Under the pieces are notes generated by a model, which did not search any database, was not told the origin of the DNA, and saw nothing but the letters and a program-made list of their open reading frames with translations. Position numbers and translations under genes: made by a program. A stretch of 64,000 nt of DNA from Hyphomicrobiales bacterium (GTDB lineage: Bacteria > Pseudomonadota > Alphaproteobacteria > Rhizobiales > Phreatobacteraceae), in contig JAFKKV010000019.1 of the NCBI GenBank assembly GCA_017304475.1, forward strand, positions 1 through 64,000. Direction: 5' to 3'. Positions 33,841 through 43,385 of this stretch are shown here, one piece after another (position 1 is the first letter of the stretch; each line of letters starts with the position of its first letter).

Positions 33841-35268
33841 ATGCCGGATGACGTAGTGGCCTTCGACGAAATGAATCTTGCGGGCGGCGGCGTCCGCCCG
33901 GCCTACGAAACACTGGCACAATGGTTGAAATCGGTCCCTGAGGACCTCCTGCAGACCCGAGCCCGCGAGGCGGAGGCGCTGTTCCGGCGCATCGGCATCA
34001 CCTTTGCCGTCTATGGCGACGCGGAATCGACCGAGCGGCTGATCCCCTTCGACGTGGTGCCGCGCGTGCTGACCTATGCCGAATGGGCGCGGCTGTCGGG
34101 CGGGCTGACCCAGCGCGTCAAGGCGATCAACGCCTTCCTCAACGACGTCTATGGCCGGCGCGAGATCCTCAAGGCCGGCATCGTCCCGGAGGACCTCGTC
34201 TATCGCAATCCGGCGTTCCGGCCGGAAATGAACCAGCAGCCGGTGCCCCACGGCATCTATGTGATGATCGCCGGCATCGACATCGTGCGGGTCGACGGCG
34301 ACACCTTCTACGTGCTCGAGGACAATGCCCGAACCCCCTCGGGCGTCTCCTACATGCTGGAAAACCGCGAGGTCATGTTCCGGCTGTTCCCGGAACTGTT
34401 CGCCCAGCACCGGGTGGCGCCGGTGGAGAACTATACCGACGACCTGCTGGCCACCCTGAAATCGGTGGCCCCCAGCTCCGCCTCCTCCGACCCGACCTGC
34501 GTGCTGCTGACGCCCGGCCAGTTCAACTCGGCCTATTACGAGCACACATTCCTCGCCGACAAGCTCGGCGTCGAGCTGGTCGAGGGCCGCGACCTCTTCG
34601 TCAAGGGCGACATCGTCTATATGCGCACGACCCAGGGGCCGAAGCGCGTCGATGTCATCTATCGCCGGCTCGACGACGAATTCCTCGACCCCCTCACCTT
34701 CCGGCCCGATTCGGCGCTCGGCGTGCCCGGCCTCATCTCGGCCTATCACCACGGCAATGTGACACTCGCCAATGCGGTCGGCACCGGCGTCGCCGACGAC
34801 AAGGCCGTCTACAGCTACATGCCCGAGATCGTGAAATTCTATCTCGGCGAGGAACCGATCCTGAAAAACGTGCCGACCTTTCGCTGCCGCGAGGCCGACG
34901 GGCTCAAATATGTCCTCGACAACCTGCCCGAGCTGGTCGTCAAGGAGGTCCACGGCTCGGGCGGCTACGGCATGCTGATCGGCCCGAAGGCGACCAGCGC
35001 CGAGATCGAGATCTTCCGGCACAAGCTCAGGAAGGACCCGGAAAACTTCATCGCCCAGCCGACGCTGGCGCTGTCGACCTGTCCGACCCTCGTCGAGGAA
35101 GGCGTCGCCCCGCGCCATGTCGATCTCAGGCCCTTCGTGCTGACCGGCCGCGACAAGGTCCGCATCGTTCCGGGCGGATTGACGCGCGTCGCGCTGAAAC
35201 AGGGCTCGCTCGTGGTCAATTCCAGCCAGGGCGGTGGCACCAAGGACACCTGGGTATTGGATTGCTGA
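33841..35268 (+). CDS. Circularly permuted ATP-grasp protein (DUF404/DUF407)
   Basis: The protein has 475 residues. Conserved stretches are RIGITFAVYGD, GLTQRVKAINAFLNDVYG, FYVLEDNARTPSGVSYMLENR, KRVDVIYRRLDDEFLDPL and VVKEVHGSGGYGMLIGP (ATP loop). The family is a permuted glutathionylspermidine-synthase-like ATP-grasp ligase that probably makes a peptide-like bond. It is the first gene of an operon with the alpha-E protein (nine bases apart). The co-occurring proteasome-like protease and transglutaminase suggest a peptide-tag or small-peptide pathway (known co-occurrence, function inferred). Confidence 0.92.
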   Translation: MPDDVVAFDEMNLAGGGVRPAYETLAQWLKSVPEDLLQTRAREAEALFRRIGITFAVYGDAESTERLIPFDVVPRVLTYAEWARLSGGLTQRVKAINAFLNDVYGRREILKAGIVPEDLVYRNPAFRPEMNQQPVPHGIYVMIAGIDIVRVDGDTFYVLEDNARTPSGVSYMLENREVMFRLFPELFAQHRVAPVENYTDDLLATLKSVAPSSASSDPTCVLLTPGQFNSAYYEHTFLADKLGVELVEGRDLFVKGDIVYMRTTQGPKRVDVIYRRLDDEFLDPLTFRPDSALGVPGLISAYHHGNVTLANAVGTGVADDKAVYSYMPEIVKFYLGEEPILKNVPTFRCREADGLKYVLDNLPELVVKEVHGSGGYGMLIGPKATSAEIEIFRHKLRKDPENFIAQPTLALSTCPTLVEEGVAPRHVDLRPFVLTGRDKVRIVPGGLTRVALKQGSLVVNSSQGGGTKDTWVLDC

Positions 35269-35277
35269 GGTCTCAGG

Positions 35278-36222
35278 ATGCTGTCCCGCACTGCCGATAA
35301 TCTGTTCTGGCTCGCCCGCTACGTCGAACGCGCCGAATATCTCGCCCGCATCATCGAGGCCTCGACCCGGCTCGCCAACCTGCCCTCGGCCTATGCCGGC
35401 TCGTCCAACGAATGGGAATCGGCGGTCGCCACCGCCGGCTGCGCGCCGCTGTTCTACCAGGTCCATGAAAAGGCGACGCGCGAGACCGTCATCGACTTCC
35501 TGGCCTTCTCGCCCGACAACCCCTCCTCGATCCGCTCCTGTTTCGAGGTGGCGCGCACCAATGCCCGCGCGGTGCGCACCGCGCTGACCATGGACATGTG
35601 GGACGCCATCAATTCGGCCTGGCTCGATCTGGGCAAATACCGGGCGAGCAGCCTGCGGCAGGACGAGGAGCTCGGCGGCTTCCTGTCCTTCGTCAAGGAG
35701 ACCGGCCTGCGCTTCGACGGCTCGGCCTACCGCACCATGCTGCGGAGCGACGGCTACTGGTTTTCCCGCCTCGGCGTGATGATCGAGCGCGCCGACAACA
35801 CCGCCCGCATCCTCGACGTCAAATATCACGTGCTGCTGCCCGACGCCGAACATGTCGGCGGCTCGCTCGACTATTTCCAATGGTCGGCGATCCTGCGCGC
35901 GGTCTCGGCGCTGACCGCCTATCACTGGGTCTACAAGGAGAGCCTCAAGCCCTGGCTGGTCGCCGATCTCCTGATCCTCAACGACCAGATGCCGCGCTCG
36001 CTCGCCGCCTGCTACGAGAGCGTCGTGCGCAATCTCGATTCACTGTCGCTCGCCTATGGCCGCCAGGGCCCGGCGCAACGGGCGGCGCGTGCCATCCGCA
36101 CCAAGCTCGAAAATGCCCGCATCGACGACATCTTCCAGTCGGGCCTGCATGAATTCGTCTCCGACTTCATCGCCGACAACAACCGGCTGGGCGCGGCGAT
36201 CACCCAGCAATATCTGACCTGA
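35278..36222 (+). CDS. Alpha-E domain protein (DUF403)
   Basis: The protein has 314 residues and is all-helical. The N-terminus MLSRTADNLFWLARYVERAEYLARIIEA is diagnostic, as are the internal repeats FSRLGVMIERADNTARILDVKYH and RSLAACYESVVRNLDSL. It is cytoplasmic, with no catalytic motif; it probably acts as a scaffold or partner for the ATP-grasp enzyme. It lies in the same operon, immediately downstream, with transglutaminase 120 bases further on. Confidence 0.92.
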   Translation: MLSRTADNLFWLARYVERAEYLARIIEASTRLANLPSAYAGSSNEWESAVATAGCAPLFYQVHEKATRETVIDFLAFSPDNPSSIRSCFEVARTNARAVRTALTMDMWDAINSAWLDLGKYRASSLRQDEELGGFLSFVKETGLRFDGSAYRTMLRSDGYWFSRLGVMIERADNTARILDVKYHVLLPDAEHVGGSLDYFQWSAILRAVSALTAYHWVYKESLKPWLVADLLILNDQMPRSLAACYESVVRNLDSLSLAYGRQGPAQRAARAIRTKLENARIDDIFQSGLHEFVSDFIADNNRLGAAITQQYLT

Positions 36223-36342
36223 GGACAAACGCGGCGGCACCGCCGCGCCTGTTCATATCGAGCCGGCGCATATTGACAGGCGAGGCCTCCACCTCATCCT
36301 TCGCAGCCTGTTCCAAGGGAATCGACCAGCAAGGCCCCGATC

Positions 36343-37170
36343 ATGCGCATTCGCATCGCACATGAGACCGTCTACAGCTATGGCACGCCGGCCAATGCGG
36401 TGATCCAGACGCTGCGCCTGACGCCGCGCAATTTCGGCGGCCAGCACGTCGCGAAATGGCGTATCGAGGTCGATCAGGATTGCCGCCTGGACGCCCATGA
36501 GGACGCCTTCGGCAATATCACCCACACCTTTTCGGCGGCCGGGCCGATCGAGCGCCTGGCAGTGAGGGTCGACGGCCTGGTCGAGACCACCGACACGGCG
36601 GGCGTGGTGCGCGGCTCGGTCGAGCGTTTCCCGCCCGGCCTGTTCCTGCGCGAGACCGACCTGACCCGCGCCGACGATGCCGTGCGCGGCTATGCCGAGG
36701 ACCGCCGCACGGCCGCCGGCGGCGAACGGCTCGCCACCCTGCACGCGCTGATGGACGGCCTCCATGCCGACATCCAGTTCGACAAGGACCCGACCCATGC
36801 AGCGACCACCGCGGCCGAAGCCTTCCAGCTGAAGCGCGGCGTCTGCCAGGACTTCGCCCATGTCTTCATCGCCGCGGCCCGCCACCTCGCCATTCCCGCC
36901 CGCTATATCGGCGGCTATTTCCTGCATGACGACGGCACCGTCGACCAGGAGGCGGGACATGCCTGGGCCGAAGCCTATGTCGACGGCCTCGGCTGGGTCA
37001 GCTTCGACCCGGCCAACAATGTCTGCCCGACGGAAGCCCATATCCGCATCGCCGCCGGCCTCGATTACCTGAACGCCGCCCCCGTGCGCGGCACCCGCTA
37101 TGGCGGCGACGGCGAGCAATTGTCGGTCAAGGTGCAGGTCGACCAGGCCGCGCGGCAGGTTCAGAGCTGA
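36343..37170 (+). CDS. Transglutaminase-like protease, N-terminal beta-barrel type
   Basis: The protein has 275 residues. The N-terminal bacterial transglutaminase-like region (MRIRIAHETVYSYGTPANAVIQTLRLTPR) is followed by the catalytic Cys of KRGVCQDFAHVFIAAAR, the His of GHAWAEAYVDGLGWVSF and the Asp of FDPANN. It has no signal peptide, so it is cytoplasmic. It belongs with the neighbouring ATP-grasp, alpha-E and proteasome-like proteins, and may process or form isopeptide bonds on the same unknown product. Confidence 0.92.
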   Translation: MRIRIAHETVYSYGTPANAVIQTLRLTPRNFGGQHVAKWRIEVDQDCRLDAHEDAFGNITHTFSAAGPIERLAVRVDGLVETTDTAGVVRGSVERFPPGLFLRETDLTRADDAVRGYAEDRRTAAGGERLATLHALMDGLHADIQFDKDPTHAATTAAEAFQLKRGVCQDFAHVFIAAARHLAIPARYIGGYFLHDDGTVDQEAGHAWAEAYVDGLGWVSFDPANNVCPTEAHIRIAAGLDYLNAAPVRGTRYGGDGEQLSVKVQVDQAARQVQS

Positions 37171-37380
37171 CGGGAATTGTTTGGATTCGACAACAGTGGC
37201 CTGCACCACGGTCAGTCGTCCCTCGATGCAGTGCTTCAATCTCCGACAGCTAAGCTCGAAACACGCAAAAATGAATTTCGAAGCGAACCATCCTGGCTGA
37301 CCCGCGATCTTGAAGGTGCAGCCGCGCCCCCGCGGGCGTAAGACAGAGCGCACCGCACGCCGCGCCTATCGGAGATCCGC

Positions 37381-38145
37381 ATGCCCGACACCGTCACCGC
37401 TGCCATCCTCGTCATCGGCGACGAGATCCTGTCCGGCCGGACCAAGGACAAGAATATCGGCTATATCGCCGAATACCTTACCGCGATCGGCATCGACACC
37501 AAGGAAGTGCGCGTCGTTCCCGACGAGGAGGATGAGATCGTCACCGCGCTGAACGCGCTGCGGGCCAGGTTCGACTATATCTTCACGACAGGCGGCATCG
37601 GCCCGACCCATGACGACATCACGGCCGACTCGATCGCCAAGGCCTTCGGCGTCGGCATCGACGTCGACCCGCGCGCCCGCGCCATGCTGCTGGAGCGGAT
37701 CGCCGAAAAGGACCTGAACGAGGCGCGGCTCAGGATGGCGCGCATTCCCCATGGCGCCGATCTCATCGAGAATTCCGTGTCCAAGGCACCCGGCTTCATG
37801 ATCGGCAATGTCATCACCATGGCCGGCGTGCCCGCGGTCATGCAGGTCATGCTCGACGCCGTGGCGCCCAGGCTGAAGACGGGCGCCAAGATGCTGCAGG
37901 TCACCATCGAGGCCGCCGGCCTGAAGGAAGGCGATATCGGCACGCCCTATGGCATCATCGCCAAGGCCCATCCGGGCGTGATCATGGGCAGCTACCCGAT
38001 GATGAACGACAAGGGCTTCTATACCCGCCTGGTCCTGCGCGCCAAGGATCCGGCGCTGCTGGCGCCGGCCGAAGCGGATGTCACCGCCATGGTCGCCGCG
38101 CACAAGCCGGCGAGCTCGGAAATCGTGATCACCCGGGGCGCCTGA
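37381..38145 (+). CDS. Molybdopterin-binding / CinA N-terminal domain protein
   Basis: The protein has 254 residues. The MoaB/Mog-like domain occupies residues 5-170, with AAILVIGDEILSGRTKDKN and FTTGGIGPTHDDITADSIAKAFG, followed by the CinA accessory region. The C-terminal PncC (NMN deamidase) domain found in full-length CinA is absent. In alphaproteobacteria this short form is usual, with PncC encoded separately. It may act as a pyrophosphatase on ADP-ribose-like nucleotides. The gene is monocistronic. Confidence 0.9.
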   Translation: MPDTVTAAILVIGDEILSGRTKDKNIGYIAEYLTAIGIDTKEVRVVPDEEDEIVTALNALRARFDYIFTTGGIGPTHDDITADSIAKAFGVGIDVDPRARAMLLERIAEKDLNEARLRMARIPHGADLIENSVSKAPGFMIGNVITMAGVPAVMQVMLDAVAPRLKTGAKMLQVTIEAAGLKEGDIGTPYGIIAKAHPGVIMGSYPMMNDKGFYTRLVLRAKDPALLAPAEADVTAMVAAHKPASSEIVITRGA

Positions 38146-38257
38146 GCCCCGAGATCGGTGGATTTCCAGCGAAATCGGTGCCGGCGCGCTTGTCACGCGT
38201 CGCCGCGTGGCTAGTGTGCCGGTCCCGAAATCACGCGCCGACCGTGCGGAGTTCACC

Positions 38258-38752
38258 ATGGCCACGCCCAACCCAGACAAAGCCTTCCCCGTTTCCTGGG
38301 ATCAGTTCCATCGCGACGCCCGGGCGCTGGCCTGGCGGCTCTCCGGACAGGGCCCGTTCCGGGCGATCGTCTGCATCACCCGCGGCGGCCTGGTGCCGGC
38401 GGCCATCGTCACCCGCGAGATCGGCATCCGGCTGATCGAGACGGTGTGTATCGCGAGCTACCACGACTACCAGCACCAGGGACAGTTGCAGGTCATCAAG
38501 ACCATTGCGCCGGATCTCCTGGCCGATGGCGGCGAAGGCATCCTTGTCGTCGACGATCTCGTCGATACCGGCAAGACCGCCAAGGTGGTGCGCGACATGC
38601 TGCCGAAAGCCCATATCGCCACCGTCTATGCCAAGCCGCAGGGCCGGCCGCTGATCGACACCTTCGTGACCGAAGTGTCGCAGGACACCTGGATCTATTT
38701 CCCCTGGGACATGGGCTACACCTTCCAGCCGCCGATCCGCGACGGCGCCTGA
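38258..38752 (+). CDS. gpt: Xanthine phosphoribosyltransferase
   Basis: The protein has 164 residues. It salvages xanthine (and guanine) with PRPP to form XMP or GMP. The PRPP-binding loop is GILVVDDLVDTGKTAKVVRD, and the N-terminal VSWDQFHRDARALAWRL and ICITRGGLVPAAIVTREIG match the Gpt family. The C-terminal WIYFPWDMGY closes the purine pocket. The start at 38258 fits family length better than the longer frame from 38207. Confidence 0.94.
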   Translation: MATPNPDKAFPVSWDQFHRDARALAWRLSGQGPFRAIVCITRGGLVPAAIVTREIGIRLIETVCIASYHDYQHQGQLQVIKTIAPDLLADGGEGILVVDDLVDTGKTAKVVRDMLPKAHIATVYAKPQGRPLIDTFVTEVSQDTWIYFPWDMGYTFQPPIRDGA

Positions 38753-38961
38753 GCCGTCTCGGCCCGGCCGCATCGGGCTCGCCGCCTCGAACGCCGCCGG
38801 CGGACCGGCGCATGACGGCGCCTCTCGCATGCGGGATGGATGCCCGGAATTCCGGGGAACAGGCCGTTTTCGGCCGGGAAAGACCTGGACTCTCGGCGGA
38901 GCGCCAAGACATATTCTCGCCACACTTGCATTTCGCATGACGTGCATTTCTGGGGGGAATT

Positions 38962-41900
38962 GTGGCGGCACCGCATGATGGCGCACCGGCTCGGCGCGGA
39001 CGGTATTTTCGTGTCGCATCGCTCCTCCTGAGTTCCACCCTGCCCCTGGTCCTGGCACCGCAGGCCGCAGGCGGCGAGAGCCGCGGCGCGAGGCCTTCGG
39101 TCATCGGCCCATCCGTGGCCGCGCCATCCCGTGCGGCACAACCGGCGGCAGCCCGATCGGCGCGGCGTGACGGCGCCCGCATGCCGCGTGCCGACCGGCA
39201 GGCCGACCATGATCGCGCGCTGCTGGCCTCGGTAGTCGAGCAGGCGCGCCTCAACCCCGCCAACCGGGATCGTTTCACCCAAGCCGCCGCGACCTTGTCG
39301 CCGGCCATGTCGGCGGAGATTTTTCGCGCCGCCGATATCGGCCGGCTGCTCGCCGAACGCGAGGCGGTCCGCCATTTCGATCCCCAGGCGCCATCGGCGA
39401 CGACACGCTCGACCCCGACCGTCGCCGCCGCCACGGCAATGCCCGGCGCCGATGCACCGCGCGCCGTGCCTTCGACCTTCCCCTATATGACCGATAACGG
39501 CACGGTCGCCGTCGGTCCGCGGACCGAGCAGCCCTGGATGGCGAGCCGCACCGGGCTCGACGGCAGCTATACCAACGACCAGAAGCAGGAATTCGCCGCC
39601 AACTGGGGCAATCTGGCGATTGGCCAGGGAACCGCCCTCAACGCCACGACGCGGCCGCAGGACGGCGCGGCCCTGCCGGGCAAGGGATTGATCGGCCGTG
39701 GCGTCACGGTCGCGGTGGTCGATACCGGCATCGAAGCCACGTTCAACGCCGACGGCACCGGCTTCACCTCCGTCCATCCGGAATTCGCGGGACGGCTCGA
39801 TCCGCGCAGCCGCCGCACCGGCTTCAGTCCGGACGGCGATCTCGCCATCGGCGACGCCAATGGCCACGGCACCCATGTCGCCGGCACGATCGGCGCGGCT
39901 CTCGACGGCTCTGGCATGGTCGGGGTCGCGCCGGGCGTCAATCTCGTCGTGATGAGCGGCTTCGGCAGCATCAACCGGGCGCTGGAACTGGCCGCCGCCA
40001 TGCCCGATGTGCGGGTGATCAATGGCAGCTTCGGGCCCATCATCCCACGCGGCGCGACCACCTGGGAGACCGGCGACCAGACATCGCGATGGCAGGTGGT
40101 CCGCACGGCGCTCGCGGCCGGCAAAGTGCTGGTCATGTCCAACGGCAACGAGGCCCTCAGTTCGCCGGTCCTCGCCGCCAACCCGACCGGCATCGCCCTC
40201 TTCCCCTATATCAAGCCCGCCCATGCCGGCTCCGGCATCTACGATGACGGCGGCAGGAATTTCGACTTCTCCGAGGCCAATTCGTCGCGGCTGCCCGGAC
40301 GCATCGTCACCGTCGTCAATCTCGGCATCGACCTGAAGATCGCCCCCGATTCAAACCGCTGCGGCGTCGCGGCGGCCTGGTGCATCTCGGCACCGGGCGG
40401 CGGCACGGGAGCGAACCTCTACAGCGCGAATGAAATCATCTCGGCCATTCCGAGCACCGACAGGAATGTCATCTTCACCGCGCCCAACGGCGCGACCTAT
40501 GGCTACAAGACCGGCACGTCGATGGCCGCGCCGCATGTCTCCGGCGTCATCGCCGTGCTGATGGAAGCCTATCCGAGCTATTCGGCGGCCGAGATCGTTC
40601 GCCTGATGTATGCCACCGCCGAGGATCTCGGCGACCCCGGTGTCGACCGCGTCTATGGCCATGGCCTGGTCCGGCTCGACCGTGCATTGACCGGCTCGCC
40701 AGCCCTGGGTCCGACCGATTCCAAGACCACTACGGTCGCCGCCGGCCAGAGCGAGCTCTGGACGGCGCCGGTGGTCACCACGGGAACGCTGACCATCGAC
40801 AATACGGCACCGACCTCCGGTCCCCAGTCGAGCCGCACCCCGGCGACCTATGGCGAGCTCCATATCGGGGGCGAGGCGACATTCGGCGCCGTCGACGTGC
40901 GCAACGGCCAGCTTTCGGTCGACGGCACCCTGACCTCGCCACTGATCACCGTCTTCGCCAACGGCATGCTCGCCGGCTACGGCGAGATCATCGGCAATGT
41001 CGTGGTCCACGGCGTGCTCAAGCCGGGTCACTCGCCCGGCGAGCTCTTCGTCACCGGCAATGTCGCGATCAAGCCGGCCGGCACCTACCAGGTCGACATC
41101 GACGGCCCCGACGACACCGGCGGCCCGGGCAGCTACGACACCCTGTTCGTGCTGGGTCAGGGCCACGCCTTCACCGCCGGCGGTACGTTTTCGGCGCGGC
41201 TCCGCGGCATCGACAGCGGCGCCACCAACACCTACGCGCCGACGATCGGGACCAAATTCGTGGTGGTCCGGGCCGAGTCCGGCGCCCGCGTCACCGGCAA
41301 TTTCGCCCAGGTCGAGGTCGAGCCGGACAACCAGGGCAATACCGGCCTGCCGGTGAACAGCCGCCTCGACGTCCTCTATTACCCGACCTCGGTCGTCGCC
41401 GCGGTCACGCCGGCCTTTTTCGCCAATCTCGCCGAAAACGGCTTCGCGCTCGGCCTGCGCCAGTCGGCGCTCGCCGGCGCGCTCGACCGCGGGCGCCCGG
41501 CGCCCGGCGCCGCCATGAGCGGCGCGCAGCTGCACGTCTTCGATCTCGTCTACGGCCTCGCCCCGGCTGGCCTGCAAAGCGCCTTCGACGCGATGTCCGG
41601 CCGCGGCTATGGCGGCATGACCAGCACGGCGCTGCAGACCTGGCTCGGCTTCGGCACCATGCTGCAGCAGCGGCGCGACGGCCTGCGCAGCGGCAATGCC
41701 CTGGCCGCCTTCGCGCCGGCTTTCGGCTTCAACGGCGACCGCCGCTTCGAGGTCTCGGCCGGGCTGCCGGCGGCAGCCATGGCCTATGCCGACGGCGACA
41801 CGGCACGCCCCGCGGCCTCCGGCTGGAGCCTCTGGGGCCAGGCCTTCGGCAATATTGGACAGGCCGGGGCCGACCGCGCCGGAGCCGGCTGGTCGAGCTC

Positions 41901-42651
41901 CGGCGGCGGCGTCATCCTCGGCGCCGACACCCTGGTGTCACCGTCGCTGCTGATCGGCGTCAGCGGCTTCTATGCCGCCGACAGAACCCGCAGCACGGGA
42001 TTTGCCGGCACGTCCAACACCTTTGCCGCCGCGCTCTACGGCTCCTGGAGCCTTGGCCGGTTCGAACTCGACGCCGCCTTCGGCGGTGGCTGGACCGAGA
42101 TGTCGGCCGGCCGCGATCTCGCCATCGGCGATGCCAAACTGGCGGCACGCGGCGCGACCCGCGGCCTCGGCCTTCTGGCGACCGGCGAGTTCGGCTACCG
42201 CTTCTCGCTGGCGACCGGCCTCGGCTCGGCCTTCCTCAAGCCTTTCGCCGGCTTCACCTATACCGACCTCAACCGTGCCGCCTTCACCGAAACCGGCGCC
42301 GGCGGCTTCAACCTGACCGTATGGGGCGACCGCCCGTCGCGGGCCATGGCGCAGCTCGGCATCAGCACGGGCCTCTCGATCGCCGGCGCCGGCGGCCTGA
42401 CCTGGCGTCCGGAACTGCGCGTGGCCTGGGGTCATGATTTCAAGGATCCCTCGGTCGCCACATCCTCGGCCATCCTCGGCCAGAGCTTCACGGCCCAGGA
42501 CGCCCGCCAGGGTCGGGATGCCGCGCTGATCGGCTTGCAGCTCGCGGCCCACCGCTCCGACTGGCTGCAGATCTATGCCGGCTATAACGGCGAATTGCGC
42601 GACAACGGCACGTCGCACCAGGGCCGGATCGGCGCGCGCCTGCGCTGGTAA
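38962..42651 (+). CDS. Subtilisin-type serine protease autotransporter
   Basis: The protein has 1229 residues, starting at GTG 38962 with GGGGGGA upstream. A signal peptide (about 15-38, ending PQAAGG) is followed by a pro-region and an S8 protease domain with intact Asp254 (VVDTGIE), His302 (NGHGTHVAG) and Ser520 (GTSMAAPHVSG). Residues 590-760 form a PATR-like beta-helical stalk (TLTSPLITVFANGMLAGYGE). The last 280 residues form the outer-membrane autotransporter barrel, ending in ARLRW. It should secrete its own protease to the cell surface and may release itself or cut other surface proteins. Confidence 0.93.
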   Translation: MAAPHDGAPARRGRYFRVASLLLSSTLPLVLAPQAAGGESRGARPSVIGPSVAAPSRAAQPAAARSARRDGARMPRADRQADHDRALLASVVEQARLNPANRDRFTQAAATLSPAMSAEIFRAADIGRLLAEREAVRHFDPQAPSATTRSTPTVAAATAMPGADAPRAVPSTFPYMTDNGTVAVGPRTEQPWMASRTGLDGSYTNDQKQEFAANWGNLAIGQGTALNATTRPQDGAALPGKGLIGRGVTVAVVDTGIEATFNADGTGFTSVHPEFAGRLDPRSRRTGFSPDGDLAIGDANGHGTHVAGTIGAALDGSGMVGVAPGVNLVVMSGFGSINRALELAAAMPDVRVINGSFGPIIPRGATTWETGDQTSRWQVVRTALAAGKVLVMSNGNEALSSPVLAANPTGIALFPYIKPAHAGSGIYDDGGRNFDFSEANSSRLPGRIVTVVNLGIDLKIAPDSNRCGVAAAWCISAPGGGTGANLYSANEIISAIPSTDRNVIFTAPNGATYGYKTGTSMAAPHVSGVIAVLMEAYPSYSAAEIVRLMYATAEDLGDPGVDRVYGHGLVRLDRALTGSPALGPTDSKTTTVAAGQSELWTAPVVTTGTLTIDNTAPTSGPQSSRTPATYGELHIGGEATFGAVDVRNGQLSVDGTLTSPLITVFANGMLAGYGEIIGNVVVHGVLKPGHSPGELFVTGNVAIKPAGTYQVDIDGPDDTGGPGSYDTLFVLGQGHAFTAGGTFSARLRGIDSGATNTYAPTIGTKFVVVRAESGARVTGNFAQVEVEPDNQGNTGLPVNSRLDVLYYPTSVVAAVTPAFFANLAENGFALGLRQSALAGALDRGRPAPGAAMSGAQLHVFDLVYGLAPAGLQSAFDAMSGRGYGGMTSTALQTWLGFGTMLQQRRDGLRSGNALAAFAPAFGFNGDRRFEVSAGLPAAAMAYADGDTARPAASGWSLWGQAFGNIGQAGADRAGAGWSSSGGGVILGADTLVSPSLLIGVSGFYAADRTRSTGFAGTSNTFAAALYGSWSLGRFELDAAFGGGWTEMSAGRDLAIGDAKLAARGATRGLGLLATGEFGYRFSLATGLGSAFLKPFAGFTYTDLNRAAFTETGAGGFNLTVWGDRPSRAMAQLGISTGLSIAGAGGLTWRPELRVAWGHDFKDPSVATSSAILGQSFTAQDARQGRDAALIGLQLAAHRSDWLQIYAGYNGELRDNGTSHQGRIGARLRW

Positions 42652-42681
42652 GGCCCGGCCAGGCCCCGGAATGGCCCCGGC

Positions 42682-43374
42682 TCAGAACACGAAGCGGGGC
42701 GTGGATGGGTGCAAGCGTCCGGTCCTGGTGGTGATCGACCAGATCGCCTCCATTTCGACGGCCAGCGTCGCCATCAGCCGCGCGATGTCCTCATCCGCCG
42801 TGTCGTGCAGCGCCTCCGCGACGACAAGGACTGCGGCGGTCTCGGCGCGGACCGCCGAGGTGCCGCTCTGCCGGTTGGTCCAGCGCCGCGCATGGGCTTG
42901 CCCCTTCCCGTCGGCGAAAATGATTTCGCCGGCTTCGGGATGCTCGATCTCGCCGGCGAAGGTCCGGTAGGTCTCGCCGCCGGTGGCGGCGCGCACCGTG
43001 AGGTGATCGGCGACGTGGGAAACATCGAACACGGCGATCGGAATGGCGAAGGCCATCGAGATGGCGTTGCACAGGTCGATCAGCGGATGGATGGTCGGCA
43101 GCGCCTTGTCCTGCCGGAACCGCCGGAGCAATTGCTCGGAGGCGCAGCGATATTGCGTCGGCTTCAGCCCCATCTTCGAAAACGCCCGCCGCCAGGCCTG
43201 GATCTCCGGCAGCTCTCCTTCCGACTGCGTGGCGAGGCGGGTTTCGGCAATGGCGTTGAAGCCGGCGATGCGGGAGGTGACGGAGACATGCGGCGCGATC
43301 CCCTCGGCGAACATCGCGCCGGCGCCAAGGCCCGGGAACTCTTTCCAGATATCGGGGGCGTGACCGAAATGCAT
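42682..43374 (-). CDS. Stand-alone B3/B4 tRNA-editing-domain protein
   Basis: The protein has 230 residues. It matches the B3/B4 domain (PF03483) of phenylalanyl-tRNA synthetase beta subunit as a free protein: QAWRRAFSKMGLKPTQYRCASEQLLRRF, then LPTIHPLIDLCNAISMAFAIPIAVFD and GEIEHPEAGEIIFADGKGQAHARRW. In PheT this fold hydrolyses mischarged Tyr-tRNA(Phe). Free versions may edit other tRNAs or act on aminoacyl metabolites. It starts 11 bases after the EamA gene stop, so it is in an operon with an exporter. Confidence 0.85.
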   Translation of the reverse strand: MHFGHAPDIWKEFPGLGAGAMFAEGIAPHVSVTSRIAGFNAIAETRLATQSEGELPEIQAWRRAFSKMGLKPTQYRCASEQLLRRFRQDKALPTIHPLIDLCNAISMAFAIPIAVFDVSHVADHLTVRAATGGETYRTFAGEIEHPEAGEIIFADGKGQAHARRWTNRQSGTSAVRAETAAVLVVAEALHDTADEDIARLMATLAVEMEAIWSITTRTGRLHPSTPRFVF

Positions 43375-43385
43375 GATGGTTCTCC

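Noticed and set aside
33127..35925. 932-codon open frame antisense to the ATP-grasp and alpha-E genes
   Set aside because: It runs straight across three well-supported genes, its composition is typical of shadow frames, and no motif is present.
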